From assembly GCF_963678635.1 (NCBI RefSeq), contig NC_087062.1, forward strand, positions 992,001-1,056,000: a stretch of 64,000 nt of DNA, written 5' to 3'. Positions within the stretch are counted from its first letter, which is position 1, and each line of letters starts with the position of its first letter. The position numbers and the translations under genes were made by a program. The stretch comes from Symsagittifera roscoffensis (taxonomy: Eukaryota > Xenacoelomorpha > Acoela > Convolutidae). Below the pieces are notes generated by a model that was not told the DNA's origin, made no database searches, and was given only the letters and a program-made list of their open reading frames with translations. Shown in pieces: positions 14,101 through 25,251 of this stretch.

Positions 14101-14905
14101 CAATGGTTAAAATAATCAATTGCCTAAACATGAAAAAGATTTGCGGTACACAAACTCGGTTCATTTTTTTCACATAACCAATAGATGGAAACGTTCCGAA
14201 CAAAATGCCAAAAGCTGAGATTCAAAAATTTCTAAATGTACTCAAAACTGTTGCTTAAAACCTTGCTACCGAGAATCCTGCACAATTTACAGATTTAATT
14301 GGCTATAAACTGAAGTGGAAATGAAAAAATTGTAAAGAAAACAAAAATATATGCTAAAGATAAAATCCTCATTTTGTAAGAAAAACGCACACTCCCAAAT
14401 CTCGTGCAACACTGACCACACATTTTTGTTAGCAAAAAAGTCAAGTCAAAATTGCATTTGTTGGGAAACTTTTCAAAAATTTTTTGTGCAAGAGTTAAAA
14501 TCATCAATTGCCTAAACATGAAAAGGATTCGGGGTACACGAACTCGGTTCATTTTTGTTCACATAACCAATAGATCGAAACGTTCCGAACAAAATGCCAA
14601 AAAGTTGAGATTCAAAAATTTCTAAATATACTCAAAACTGTTGCTTAAAACCTTGCTACCGAGTATTCTTCACACTTTACAGATTTAATTGGCTATAAAC
14701 TATAAGTGGAACTGAAAAAAAAAATCTAGAGAAAACAAAAGTATATGCTAAAGTTTCAGAAAAATCATTTAGGACAGAAAAATGCGCACTCCCAAATCTC
14801 GTGCAACACTTATCACACATCTTTGTTAGCAAAAAAGCCAAGTCAAAATTGCAATTGTTGGAAAATTTTTCAAAAAATTTTTCGAAAAACTTTTCACTCA
14901 TAGAC
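8126..14905. repeat. ~397-bp satellite array, about 17 units, intronic
   Basis: Landmarks such as CGCTCCGAACAAAATGTC, CCTTGCTACCGAG and GGCTATAAACTG recur about 17 times at spacings of roughly 385-425 bp. The many short ORFs on both strands are the same repeat read again and again and are not genes. Within 11.1-13.5 kb the array has higher-order structure: a block of three units is repeated at a spacing of 1191 bp, with a 357-bp stretch (11583-11939 and 12774-13130) giving identical translations. Outer units are more diverged, which suggests recent amplification in the interior. The array lies inside an intron of channel gene A. Confidence 0.9.
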
Positions 14906-15302
14906 AAAAAATAAAGACATTCTCGTAAGTGTAATCAAAAATCATAAATCCAAAAAAACTGAAAATTTAAGGCTTTTTTTCAAAATTTTTCTTTTTTCTT
15001 ACAGGAAATGTTGGCGTGTATAAAAAACAGGAAACCATGAGCTATTATTGATCTCATGAAATTAAATTTAAAAGGTGCATAAAAAATCTACCAAAAAATT
15101 AAATGAATAAGTCACCCGTCCAGTAAGCCGAAATTAATAAGGGCGAAATCAATTTTTTTATCTGAAAATTTTGTGCGTTTCAGAGGGGAGCATAAAAAAA
15201 TGTTTGCTTTGAAACGACTCAAAGTTAGGTCACAGACCCGATGAAATATCAGCCAAATCAATTGGACAAGTTACAACTTAAAGCGAAAAAACAAAAAAAG
15301 TA
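14906..15302. other. Intronic spacer without recognised features
   Basis: This is AT-rich sequence between the satellite array and a dispersed repeat. I see no gene, RNA or repeat that I can support. Confidence 0.4.
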
Positions 15303-15510
15303 AAATGTAGGAAGTCAAGGCGAGTATAATTGCAAACAGCAGAGGTAAATCAAAACACTAAAAACAACAAAAATAAGAGTTGCGTACATAATAAAAACAA
15401 TTTTACGATGTGGCAACTCAGCCGTTAAAACATAAGCAGACAAACAATGAGCCAACAATTTTTTGTGAAAGGGAATGCTTCCCGTTTGATAAGAAAACAG
15501 GTCAGTGGGA
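15303..15510 (+). repeat. Dispersed repeat, diverged copy
   Basis: The order of phrases AGTAAAATG, GAAGTCAAGGC, AATTGCAAA, TTGCGT, CGATGTGGCAACT, CCAACA and TTTTTTG matches sequence near 22455-22640 and 27838-28030, with clear divergence. This is the only part shared between the gene A intron and the 3.57-kb duplicated segment that I noticed. It is probably an old transposon fragment; its class is unknown. Confidence 0.5.
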
Positions 15511-15734
15511 CCGGCATAACAGCTATCGACGAAACAGGAAAAAAAATTAAAACAAGCCCAGAGGTTAATATGCACTTCGCAATCAAAAAAGATTTTTTTG
15601 TCAGATTTATTCAATCGCCACCACCAAGTAAAGTGCCAATTAAAAGATTTTTAGCCAAACGCTTCAAAAGACCAACTAGCTAGCCGTGAATTGGATTTTT
15701 TCAGCTCCGGATTAAATCAGCCCACGCGTTAATA

Positions 15735-16465
15735 CAGTGCTGATTTAAATTAACCGGACAAAACGCGTTTAACTCGAAATTTAAAACACGTTTTTCTCAG
15801 ATTGGGTTAAGTTTAGGTGAAAACTTACGAAGACAAAACTTGCTTAAAATTTTAGCAGAATTATTATGGTGCAATTTGTTGTGCGAAATTCGGGCCCAAA
15901 ATTTCACCCCAAAATTGGGTCATTTGGGCTTTTCTTAGTTAATCAAAAATTACGCCAAAAATGACAAGTCGATCACAGATATAATTATATCAAAGTGAGC
16001 CCCTTACGTAGCCTAACAAACTTTAAGAAGGGTATATTCTCCAAAAAATTGTATAAGTTAATTTATTTTTGTTTGATAGACAAAAAAGGTCGTTTTTACT
16101 ATATAAAACAGCAACTTTTTATTTAAAAACAATTTTTAAACGATTTGCAATTTTTTTGGAGAGTATACCCTTGTTAAAGTTTGTTAGGCTACGTAAGGGG
16201 CTGACTTTGATATAATTATATCTGTGAGCAACTGGGTATTTTCGGCGTAATTTTTGATTAACTAAGAAAAGCCAAAATGACCCATTTTTGGGGTGAAATT
16301 TTGGGCCCGAATTTCGCACAACAAATTACACCATAATAATTCTGCTGAAATTCTAAGCAAGTTTTGTCTTCATAAGTTTTCACCTAAACTTAATCCAATC
16401 TGAGAAAAACGGGTTTTAAATTTCAAGTTTAACGCGTTTAGTCCGGTTAATTTAAATCAGCACTG
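15735..16465. mobile_element. 731-bp long-inverted-repeat MITE, TA-flanked
   Basis: The left arm begins CAGTGCTGATTTAAATTAAC at 15735. Its reverse complement ends at 16465, and the element is bordered on both sides by TA (15733-15734 and 16466-16467). The arms extend about 320 bp inward with good complementarity, leaving a loop of roughly 70-80 bp around 16060-16135. No transposase ORF is present. TA target duplication with CAGT termini is typical of Tc1/mariner-superfamily non-autonomous elements; assignment to that superfamily is inference. The element lies in the gene A intron about 140 bp before the next exon. Confidence 0.8.
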
Positions 16466-16602
16466 TACAAAGCTGGTAATTAGCTGCATTAAAATTTTCA
16501 GCAGCAGTTGTGAATGTACTGTAATGCGCAAATCATTCAGCGTTAAAGGTGGCCTCTAAACTTAATCTGATTTTTTTCAGGATTTGGTTTTAAGTTGCAG
16601 AG

Positions 16603-17009
16603 CGGATGGCAAGTTATGTGACGAGTAGTGAAATTGAAGACACTTATTCTCAAGATTACGGAATGTGCTACACATTCAAATTTCGTCGACCGACAACTAA
16701 CAGCGGTCGTAACTTCGGGCTCAGTTTTATTTTCAACCTCGAAGTGTTTGACTATTTGGGATTGTTCACGATGGCGGCAGGCTTGAAAATGTTCGTGACG
16801 CATCGGGACAACAATGATGGGAAGAACTCAAGTTTTGTCGACTGGTCGAACGAACTAAACTTACCTCCGGGTTTTGATCACTCGGTGAGTGTTCACCCAA
16901 TGAAAATGGAGAAACTTGCAGCACCTTACAGTGATTGTGCGTCATACGGAGAGGGATCGCTGGCATCATTTGAGAACAAGGAAGACTGCCAGTTCAAGTG
17001 CGAACAAAA
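16603..17009 (+). CDS. DEG/ENaC channel gene A, mid-ectodomain exon
   Basis: The acceptor is read as TTGCAGAG with AG at 16601-16602, which restores phase 0 with the exon ending at 6503. The alternative AG at 16599-16600 would throw the frame into an early stop. The product includes GMCYTFKF, the conserved G-x-C-Y-T-F motif of the family, then a Tyr and Cys series (YSDCASYGE, EDCQFKCEQ) marking the start of the Cys-rich domain. The donor is GTAGTT at 17010, in phase 2. The lengths and motif order agree with the family. Confidence 0.8.
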
Positions 17010-17783
17010 GTAGTTTTACTAACCACTTACCTTTTTAAATTAATCATTTATTTTACACTTCATACTCACTTCATATAAATCACTTTATTTGCACTTCAAA
17101 CGAACTTCATCAACTTAATTAAAACTGCTTAACGGATTGGTATGTAATTTAGAAATCTAAAAAATTGAAGAGAGCAGCTGACTAGCCCATGAAAACGCCC
17201 GAAAATCATCCCTGCAAAAAACTTATGCATTAGAAACTATGTTTCTTAGGCGGAGGCGACGAATGATAGAATGGACGCAATAAATAATAATTGTGAAAGT
17301 AGCTCAAAGTAAACTTATTTCGCAATGCAAAACAAGAAAACGTCCATAGCTTTGCGGGTAAGGGATTCTATATGGAATGTTACTCGGAACTACCAAACAA
17401 AAAGTCTTATTAAATTCATTTGTATTTAATTGTCACTTATTTGCTTGCAATCAATTGTCGCCACGCAATCAAGTGTAATCAATGTCAATTGAGGATCGAT
17501 CGTGAAGTTTATGGTCTCTGCTTCTCAGTCGAAATGTCGCTGGTTCGCCGTGCTCGTAACCTGACGCCCTTTTTCAGTGTTTCGACCCACTGCCAACCCA
17601 AGGTGTCCCCCTTTGTGCTATTTTGAGATATGCACTTTTGAAAGACCCTAAAATTTTTCTACAGGCGCCTTGGGCGGCAAAAAATACTTATACTGAGGGG
17701 GGAGCGCTTGCCGAAAAAAAAGGAATTTTTTGGTAGTTTTTTTTATTATTTTGATTTCTATTATGATTACATTTTAATTTGAG
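17010..17783 (+). other. Intron of gene A (774 bp)
   Basis: A GT donor at 17010 and an AG acceptor at 17782-17783 join phase 2 to a one-base start, restoring an uninterrupted reading frame. The short frame around 17420-17626 has no family likeness, and I see no other feature. Confidence 0.6.
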
Positions 17784-17967
17784 GGAGAAGCTGGAAAGAT
17801 GCAACTGCACAGATGATTTGAGATATACTAGTGGATCTATGTGTACAATCGACATGATAGAAGAGCGCAGATGTGTTGGTACGATGGACAAGAGTTTCAG
17901 TCCCAGCGATGAATGCCAATGTCCAAACGAATGCCAGACTGACTCTTTCGACATCAGAACTTCTCAG
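17784..17967 (+). CDS. DEG/ENaC channel gene A, Cys-rich domain exon
   Basis: The exon starts after TTTGAG with one base completing a Lys codon, then reads a Cys-rich stretch: RCNCTDDLRY, SMCTID, RRCVG and ECQCPNECQTDSFDIRTSQ. This is the typical C-x-C ... C-x-C-P-x-x-C series that precedes the WP motif in DEG/ENaC subunits. The spacing from the aromatic residue in SFDI to WP in the next exon is the family spacing if the exon ends exactly after CAG at 17967. That places GGATCC, not GT, at the intron start. Confidence 0.75.
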
Positions 17968-18130
17968 GGATCCTTTTAACTACCCCACAGGCACATATAA
18001 ACAAGTATCTCCCCCCCCCCCCCCCCATGAAGAGCTAGTTCAAAAGTTTGCATGTGAATAAGTTCTACCTTGTGACAAATTTCCTATCTAAAAGTAGGGG
18101 GGTGGGGTGGTTAAAAATATCCCATCGCAG
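17968..18130 (+). other. Probable non-canonical GG-AG intron (163 bp)
   Basis: Frame and family spacing require CAG (17965-17967) to join TTG (18131-18133). The intron would begin GGATCC and end CATCGCAG. Because CAG precedes both junctions, the cut can slide by up to three bases, but no position gives GT-AG. Reading on past 17967 meets TAA at 17977. The intron contains a run of about 16 C residues near 18010-18026. Non-GT donors of the G*-AG type are known in larvaceans; here it is inferred from one junction. Confidence 0.55.
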
Positions 18131-18778
18131 TTGGAATGGCCGACCAACAAGTCCATTGCTCGCTTCATAACCACAAACTCGCAACCTTCCAAGTTACACG
18201 ACACTTCACGAGAATTTTTGCTAGGTGTCATTGAAAATTATTGGAAAGACAAACTAGAAGGCTCACAAAATGCGATCAACCTGCTCCGGTCCAACTTTGG
18301 AAGTGTGAATGTGTTCTTGAAAGACATGTCCACGACTGTTATAACAGAAAGACCTGTTTATGAGACAGTGAACATCTTGTCCAACATCGGGGGTCTTTTG
18401 GGACTCTACCTGGGTTTCAGTGTACTCACAATCTTGGAAATAGTCGACTTCGGATTCGATCTGTTCGAGTATTTGAGAATCAAAGGCAACCAAAAGAAGC
18501 TGCAGAGACGTTTGACTGATCCACATAAACAACGGGTAAAAGAAAAAGGAGAAAGTGGAGGCTTTTCTGATTCAAGACCTCCTTCGAACGCTACAGAAAC
18601 AAATTCCGGCGCCGAGAAGCCAAAAGTATCAGGCAGACACCCAATCATCTCTGCTCCTGATGAAGGTGTATTTCTCCCAGTACTACCAGCGAACAGCTCG
18701 ATGATTATGAGCGACTGCGCCGAACAGCACCAAGCCGAACGATTTCAAACTCGGCTCAGCAGTTTCTTTAGTTTGTAA
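18131..18778 (+). CDS. DEG/ENaC channel gene A, C-terminal exon with TM2
   Basis: The exon reads LEWPTNKS (conserved WP), then a ~60-residue linker with VNVFLKD, and the pore segment GLLGLYLGFSVLTILE. This carries the GxS selectivity filter (G-F-S) and the conserved Glu at the cytosolic end of TM2. A positively charged run (RIKGNQKKLQRR) follows as the cytosolic tail, about 110 residues long and rich in Ser, Pro and Glu. The frame is intact to TAA at 18776-18778. An intact pore and tail argue that gene A is functional or only recently lost. Confidence 0.85.
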   Translation: MEWPTNKSIARFITTNSQPSKLHDTSREFLLGVIENYWKDKLEGSQNAINLLRSNFGSVNVFLKDMSTTVITERPVYETVNILSNIGGLLGLYLGFSVLTILEIVDFGFDLFEYLRIKGNQKKLQRRLTDPHKQRVKEKGESGGFSDSRPPSNATETNSGAEKPKVSGRHPIISAPDEGVFLPVLPANSSMIMSDCAEQHQAERFQTRLSSFFSL

Positions 18779-19379
18779 TAACTGATGCTAGAAGTAGGGC
18801 AATTGAATCGACCGTTTTGGATGCTGCTTTGGCCGAAACTGAAGAAACTGAAAATTGGCATTGCTGCTCTTACAGTCTTCCTCAGAATTTCTTTTACTTT
18901 CTGCAAATTGAAAGCAGCAAAATTTGTAGTTCATTTATTCGAATGCTACTGCATGGAACCCTATCTCTAAATCTCTAAAGACCAAATGTATACTTAACTA
19001 CCCATCCCCTCTGCGACTGACAACAAAGTTCTCTTCATTCTCATTAGTGTGTCAAAATAGCTTTCCCAATCTAGTCAAAATATCTTCTGATTGTTTTTCT
19101 ACCTTCCCAAAAAAGTACAGCCAGACAAGAAATGCTAATTTTTTTGAGAAAAATCAGAACATGGTCAACAGACAAGAGAGTTGAAAAGAGTCAATGAACG
19201 CAAGTAAACAGAAAAAAATTAGTTTTATGAAAAATCTTAACTTTCAAATTTTTAAGAAAAAATAGATGTCCTTAAAGCTTTTGAATTTCTAGAACAATTT
19301 ATGATTGACACAATTTTGATAAAGTTAAACTAATTTGAGAAAACAAGATCAAAGGTAACATTTTTATTTCGCTTGGAAA
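18779..19379 (+). other. 3' flank of gene A
   Basis: This is AT-rich sequence after the stop codon. I see no clear AATAAA close to the gene end and no further gene. A 61-codon open frame at 18785-18970 directly follows the stop but has no family likeness and may be 3' UTR. Confidence 0.4.
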
Positions 19380-20870
19380 TCTGAAAATTAAAATCTACTC
19401 TCGTTAAATTCTAAACTAGTGTGTACCGCACCTCCGGTGCTTCGAATTTATTCAAGTTTTTTAATGCAAATTTTGAAAAGCCATAAAATTTTGTGAAGCT
19501 TTATATATGTGAAAAATGAACTAAGAAACGTCACACCTTGGAAACTGAAAGCATTTGCGCATTCGCATTTGGACGCAAGACTTGCAACTCTTGAGAGTAA
19601 CTTCAAATGTAAAATTTTTCATTCGATTTTTTAATTCAAATTTTGAAAAAACCATAAAAGTTTGTGCCATTTTTTAAATCTAAGTATATAATGTATTAAG
19701 AAACTTCACATCTGGGAAACTGAGAGCAATTGAGCAGTCGCATTTGGGCGCAAGATTAACAACTCCTGAGAGTACTCTTACAGTACCCAATTACAACGTT
19801 GGGAATTTCAAATTTTGAGAAACTTCACATTAAGTTTCGTAAAAGAGGATTTTTTTTTGAAAACCAAAAAAAATTCACATCTCGAATTTGAGCAATCTTT
19901 TTTGATGGAAATATTCGCAATCTTTGAAGGTACACAACTACAGGGTTGGGAATTTCATTTTAACAAATTATTTTGTAATTTGAAATTTATGAAAATTTCC
20001 AAAAAAATCTCAAAAATCGTCGTATCTCTTAAACAAAAATGATTTGGGCATTCTTAATTGGAGGCCGAATTTGCAACCCCTGAGATTACTCGTACAGCCC
20101 CCCAACTACAGGTTAGGAATTTCAAACTTCATGAGAAATTTTTTTGAAAAAAAATCACAAAAAACGTCATATCTGGAAAACTGCAAGATTTTGAGCAGTC
20201 CTATTTGGAGGCAAAATTCTTAACTCCTGAGAGTACCCTGACAGAGCCTCACTACAGAGATGAGAATTTCAAGTTTTGCGAAACTTTTTATACCTAAGTT
20301 TACTGAAAAATTTTGAAAAAATCCTAAAAATCGTAAAATCTCGAAAACTACAAAAATTTGAGCAGCCACATGAAGAGGTAAGATTCACAATCCCTTGAGA
20401 TTACCCTCACAGATTCCAATAACAGGATTGAGATCTTCAAAGTTTTGGAATTTTTTAACATATAAGTTTTTTTAGAAAATTTCGGAGTAAATCATAAAAA
20501 AACGTCATATCTCGGAAACTACCAGGAATTGAGCAGTCATATTTGGCGGCGAAATCCTTAAATTATGAGAGTACCCTGACAGAGCCTCACTACAGATATG
20601 GTAATTTCAAGTTTTGTGAAACTTTTTTATCTGTTTTCTGAAAAAAAAACAAAAAACGTTATATCTCGAAAATTACTAGGATTTGAGCAGCCATAATCAA
20701 AGCCAAGATTTGCAACCCCTGAGAGTGCCCTCAAAAAATCCAGCAACAGGATTTAGATCAACAACTTTTTGGAAATTTTACAAATCTAAATTTTTGAAAA
20801 CTAAAGGATTTGAGAAGTGAGAATTGGAGGCAAGATTCGCAACCCCTCACAGTACCCTGGGGGTTGCAAA
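19380..20870. repeat. ~170-bp degenerate tandem repeats, array 1
   Basis: Phrases such as ATATCTCGAAAACTA, TTGAGCAGTC, CAACCCCTGAGA, GTACCCTGACAGAGCCTCAC and GAATTTCAAGTTTTG recur in order about every 165-180 bp. Units are diverged. The right part of the array is inside the duplicated segment that starts near 19870, so a second copy lies at about 25255-26290. Confidence 0.75.
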
Positions 20871-23442
20871 ACATGCAAATAAAAAACGTTGAAAAAGCTT
20901 GAACATGGCGAGATAGTGAAGCTCGCATTTAAATATATAATCGATAGATTGATATTAGATAGATAATAGACGAAAATTTAAAAACGAAGAATTTTTGAAA
21001 CCAGCACACTAAGGTTTGAAATGCTCACAGCGCTGTCGCCATAATCGCAAACTCCCGTCTAAATTGCGAGCAAACCTATCTTTATTGAGAATAAAATAAT
21101 CTGCAGAAAACGCGTTTTTTGTCTAGAAACGGCCTTTGCGCAGTCGGAAGGCACTGTTTTTTTTATCCAAAGTCAACTTGAAAACTGCAGATCGGCTCGA
21201 GAATCTGTTTTTTTAAGGATACGATTGCTTGTCGTCGACGATTTTGTTTTACTGCTAAAAAGTTGAACTATGACTGCAATGATTTGGTGGATCTTTTTCT
21301 GTCCCCTTTTTCAGATTTTCAGTTTTCTCGTTTCCTGCCATTTTTCTGGATTCCGCCGTAACATTTTTTTGTTATGATTTCGTGCGAAATTCAACTATTA
21401 TCTGATTTGGCAGTAAGCAATTTTTAGTGTTATCTGCGATTCAATGCCGCTTAACCTGCTGGTTTTCTAATTTCAGAAAACTTTTGGTATTTGAGTTTAG
21501 GGCCAAACATAGAAAAGTTACAAGAAAAAATGCTTGTCATACAATTCGATAGTACGGAAAAAATGTGGTGAACGTTAACCGGATTTTGCAAACAGCTAAA
21601 AACTTTGTCGTGGAATCCGCAAAAGTGCTATTATTCTTTGAAATTCTTCGCTGATTTGGAATCAAGGAACAAATTGCTAAAACACTGTATTGCTAAAAAA
21701 CAGCAGAATTTAAGGTTTCCGCAACAAAATTCCGTAACAATTTAAAATATATAAATACACATACAAATATAGATTCTTTTCATTAAATATAACGTGTTTG
21801 TGGAATTTGCGTACATTTGCAGAATCCGCTTACAATTTTCAAACACCAATAACAAAGTTACATTAGAAAAAAAACAATTCTTTGGTATTTGCTTAATTTT
21901 GTGGAAATCACTTACAGTAAGCAGAATCCGCTCACATTTGCGGAACCTGAAACAATTAGCTATATTCGCGTGTTGCAGAACCCGCGAAAAAACTAATGTG
22001 CTTATATAACTTCATTTTAATGTAAGTTCTGATGAACCCATAGAAATTGTAAATGGAATCCACTTCACGGCAGAAAAGGAAAGCCACTGAATAAAAAAAA
22101 ACTTCAAAAAAATTCAAAAATCACTTCAAAGTCACTTTTAAAAATTCAAAATGCTTTCTGAATTCATGTTTTTTTTTGCGGAAAACATGTCCAGAAACAC
22201 AATCAACATCAATTAACTAAAATTCAAAAAATAATTAACAAGCGGCAACTGAGGCGACGAAACTTGATTATTTACCGTAGAAATGAGCACGTAATTGTTG
22301 GCAGGCAAAAGTTAAGAAATTTTGAGCATTTTGAGCGTTCCGGAATAAAGCATAACATGTACGCTTTCCTTTAAATGACCCCAATTTGAGTCGCCAAGCC
22401 GATAGAAAATAAGTGGAAAACATTTAAGTAGAATAAAGTTTTTCAGCGAAAAAAAAAGCAGTAAAATAGACGAAGTCAAGGCTAGTAAAAATTAAAAATG
22501 CAGAAGTAATTCAAAACACTTAGAGCAATTACATTGAAAATTGCGTGCAAAAACTTCAGTTCTACAACGTGGCAACTAAGCCGACAAAACATATGCAGAC
22601 AAATATTAGACCAACATTTTTTGGAATGGAATGTTTCCAGTTGAAAAAAAAAACAGTTCGTTCAGATTCTAATCCACGCGTAATTTTCACCTCCTGACTA
22701 AAAGCCGGAGACGCATAGAAGTTTGATTTTATCATGACCCAAGATTCAAGTGATTGTTTTAAGCATGTTCTCAATTCGAAAACAATTCTATATTCGATTT
22801 GAAAATAACGCTTGCTAATCGGAAGCTTAATTTCAAATTTGTGGAATTCACTTATATTTGCAAAAACCTGCTTCTAAATTGCAAAAACCACTTAAAAATA
22901 ATGATTTAAGCAATTTTTTGGAACCTGCTTGGATTTGCCCAATGGGCTTAGACTTTGCGGAATCCACTTACATTTGCGAAGTCCAGATTGATAAGGTATA
23001 TTCGCTCGTTGCATAACTCGCGGCAAAATTGATGTGCGGTTATCACTTTGTTTTGCGGTTATTTGTGCGCAGAATGCAGTGAAGTTTTGGAAGTCGATTC
23101 GCTTCCATTTTTGAAAATGTTTAATGATTTGTCTCTGAATCCAAGTGACCTACAGAGAACAACTTATGCGCCTATCCAGTGCACAGCTTGTCCTCGTAAT
23201 GAAGTTTGATGATAAAATTGACTGACCTGATGAAAAAGGTTGATCATACTTTTTCAGCATTAAGTCAAACATAGCACACAGAGTCGAAGATTTGTTCTCT
23301 AGACAAACAATAAAATCGAATACAGGAACTTCAAACTGTAAGAATAATAAACACTAAGTAAATCAGTTTCGCAAAATAACAAAATTCTGTCTACTGATTC
23401 AACACCTGACCACCATTTTTTGAGTCTAACAGTATCACAATT
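19870..23442 (+). repeat. 3.57-kb direct segmental duplication, copy 1
   Basis: This stretch is highly similar, in order and orientation, to about 25252-28827. Shared landmarks include TTCACATCTCGAATTTGAG at the left edge, GTTGCAAAACATGCAAATA, AAATGACCCCAATTTGAG and CAGTATCACAATTGCGT at the right edge. Differences are scattered substitutions and small indels. No intact gene is present. The copies are separated by about 1.8 kb of unrelated sequence. Confidence 0.88.
21790..22995. repeat. Scattered ~23-bp motif with TTTGCGGAATCCGCTTACA-like core
   Basis: Variants of a short motif combining GGAATCC or GAATCCGC with CTTACATTTGC occur several times near 21795-21985 and again near 22835-22990, and in the second copy near 27190-27375 and 28210-28370. 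Spacing is irregular. The function is unknown. Confidence 0.45.
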
Positions 23443-24024
23443 GCGTCATAGCACTTCCTGTCTTCAAACACTTACCATTAATAAAGAAGAGAGAACACAT
23501 GCTTTTGAAATGGTGACTTCTTTCGCAGTAAAAATCAAATCTTAGCAAAACGCAAGCTTATGATTGTTTGAAAAAACTTTTAAATCAATCAGAAATTTTC
23601 GGATAACCGCCAAAGAGATGAAAATCGCTATATTCCGCTCAAAGAAGAATCTTAATGTTGCATTGTTTCTTAATGGCGAGGGAAGTAGTTATAGCGTCAG
23701 TTATTTTTTTTTCAAACTTTAATTACGACAAGAAATTTTTTACAGGCGTTTATCAAGTCAAATTCTTGTTGGTCCTGATTTTGGTAACGAAAAAAAATCC
23801 ATTCCGGTGATTTTTTGTGGTAACTTGTCATGCGTGGAAAAAAATTTTAAAGCAAAATTAAAACACACTAAAGACAAAATTAAATCCCACTAGGATAAGA
23901 ATTAAGAAATTCAAACACACAAAAGGCAAAGAAAAATATAGAACAAAAATTTTACAAAAATTTTACTACAATTTTTTCAATTTCTGTATTTCTTGTTTAA
24001 TTTCTTTAGTTAAAAGAAATTGAG
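23443..24024. other. Spacer between duplicated segments, left part
   Basis: This is AT-rich sequence without a credible gene or repeat. It shows what follows the duplicated segment in copy 1; the equivalent place in copy 2 is the assembly gap. Confidence 0.4.
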
Positions 24025-24603
24025 GATCAATTGGGCAATCTCGACCCCCCCCCCCCCCCCCCCCCCGTAATGACCAATTGAGCTATCCCCCCCTCCCAGC
24101 AAAAACGAATAAACTCTTCAAAAAGACGTCATCAAACGGAAATAGATGGATGTTTTGTTTATAGCACGCAATCATTTGACCGACTGAAGTTTTTTTTATA
24201 TGAGTATCGAGAAAAATTTTGAAAAAATAACTCGAAGTTTATGAAAAAAATTATTTTTTTTTGCAAGTTTTTGTATAGGCGACCATAGTCTCATCGAGGA
24301 AAGCAATTTACCAGGGTTGGTGCTCTAGCCTTGTATCTGAATATCAGAAACGGTTCTTCGCAGCAGCTTAATATTGTACGCAAAAGCTTTTTGTCATTTT
24401 AAGAAAGAAAAGACTCGCTTTTTATGCCTGATTATTGATTCTTTTTTATATTTGAATGAAACTTTGATATTGTAAATTTTGGCTTTCCACAGTCGTTGGA
24501 AAATATGGTTTATGATTTCATGTCATTCAAACTATTTTCAAGTGGTTATTGAGCTATCTCCCCCCCACGCGAGAATGGGGGGGGGGAGATTGCTCAATTG
24601 ATC
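24025..24603. mobile_element. Inverted-repeat element with long C/G homopolymers
   Basis: GATCAATTGGGCAATCTC at 24025-24042 matches the reverse complement of 24586-24603 at 17 of 18 bases. The left end is followed by a run of 22 C residues (24045-24066). The right end is itself a hairpin: ATTGAGCTATCTCCCCCCC near 24549 pairs with a G-run followed by GAGATTGCTCAAT, with one mismatch. A related phrase CCAATTGAGCTATCCCCCC also sits inside the left end near 24074. No ORF is present. It looks like a MITE-like or fold-back element; no target duplication is clear. Confidence 0.6.
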
Positions 24604-25251
24604 CGAAATTGAATTAGGTATGCTATTAATTTCTGGAATCAATTTGAATCACGTTCAAACAATGGGATAAAAAAAACATACCAAACTCGACTTGTTTAGT
24701 CTCTTTTTGTCGAGGTTAAGATTAAGATGGAAAGTTGAAAAAAACTGGTATCTTAATTTTTAGTTTTCAGACTGAAATAGAAACAAACTGATTAGAGACT
24801 AAACTTCTACTGAGATTTAGACGAGTTTCAAACAATTTTTAACTCTATTTATTCTTTGCAATTTTCATTTAGCTCATTACCCTTTACTAAATGCCCAATT
24901 TAAAACAAAAGTTTTAAAACTATTTTCCTATTGTTTCACATGTTCTTTTAACTACTGTTCTCAGAACATCCTGTGCTACTTGAACATTAAATGCTTTTTC
25001 CTAGTTAAGAGTCGATAACGTAGCTCAGACGTTTATATGAAGGTCGTGATGTTTTTTCGCTCTAATAACTTATAGATGCACATATGAATGCTTTATTTAT
25101 ATGCGCAATTTTGAGTTTAATTCAAGTTCATTTGGTGGAAGGCAGGCAAAAATCCTTCTTCAATTATGAATGCTGAAGGTGCGCGAAAAGAGATTTAAAG
25201 TAAAGATTTCTCGGCGGAATGAACTTTTTTCTGATAAACAATTTTTTCTTA
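24604..25251. other. Spacer between duplicated segments, right part
   Basis: This is AT-rich sequence. I see no gene, RNA or repeat that I can support. Confidence 0.4.

Noticed and set aside
8394..14907. Many 60-118-codon ORFs on both strands, several nearly identical
   Set aside because: They are the ~397-bp satellite unit read in different frames. Identity follows repeat copies, with no conserved protein family or start context.
24270..24340. GCGACCATAGTCTCATC, similar to the retroelement primer-site sequence
   Set aside because: A short match with no tRNA fold visible; probably chance.
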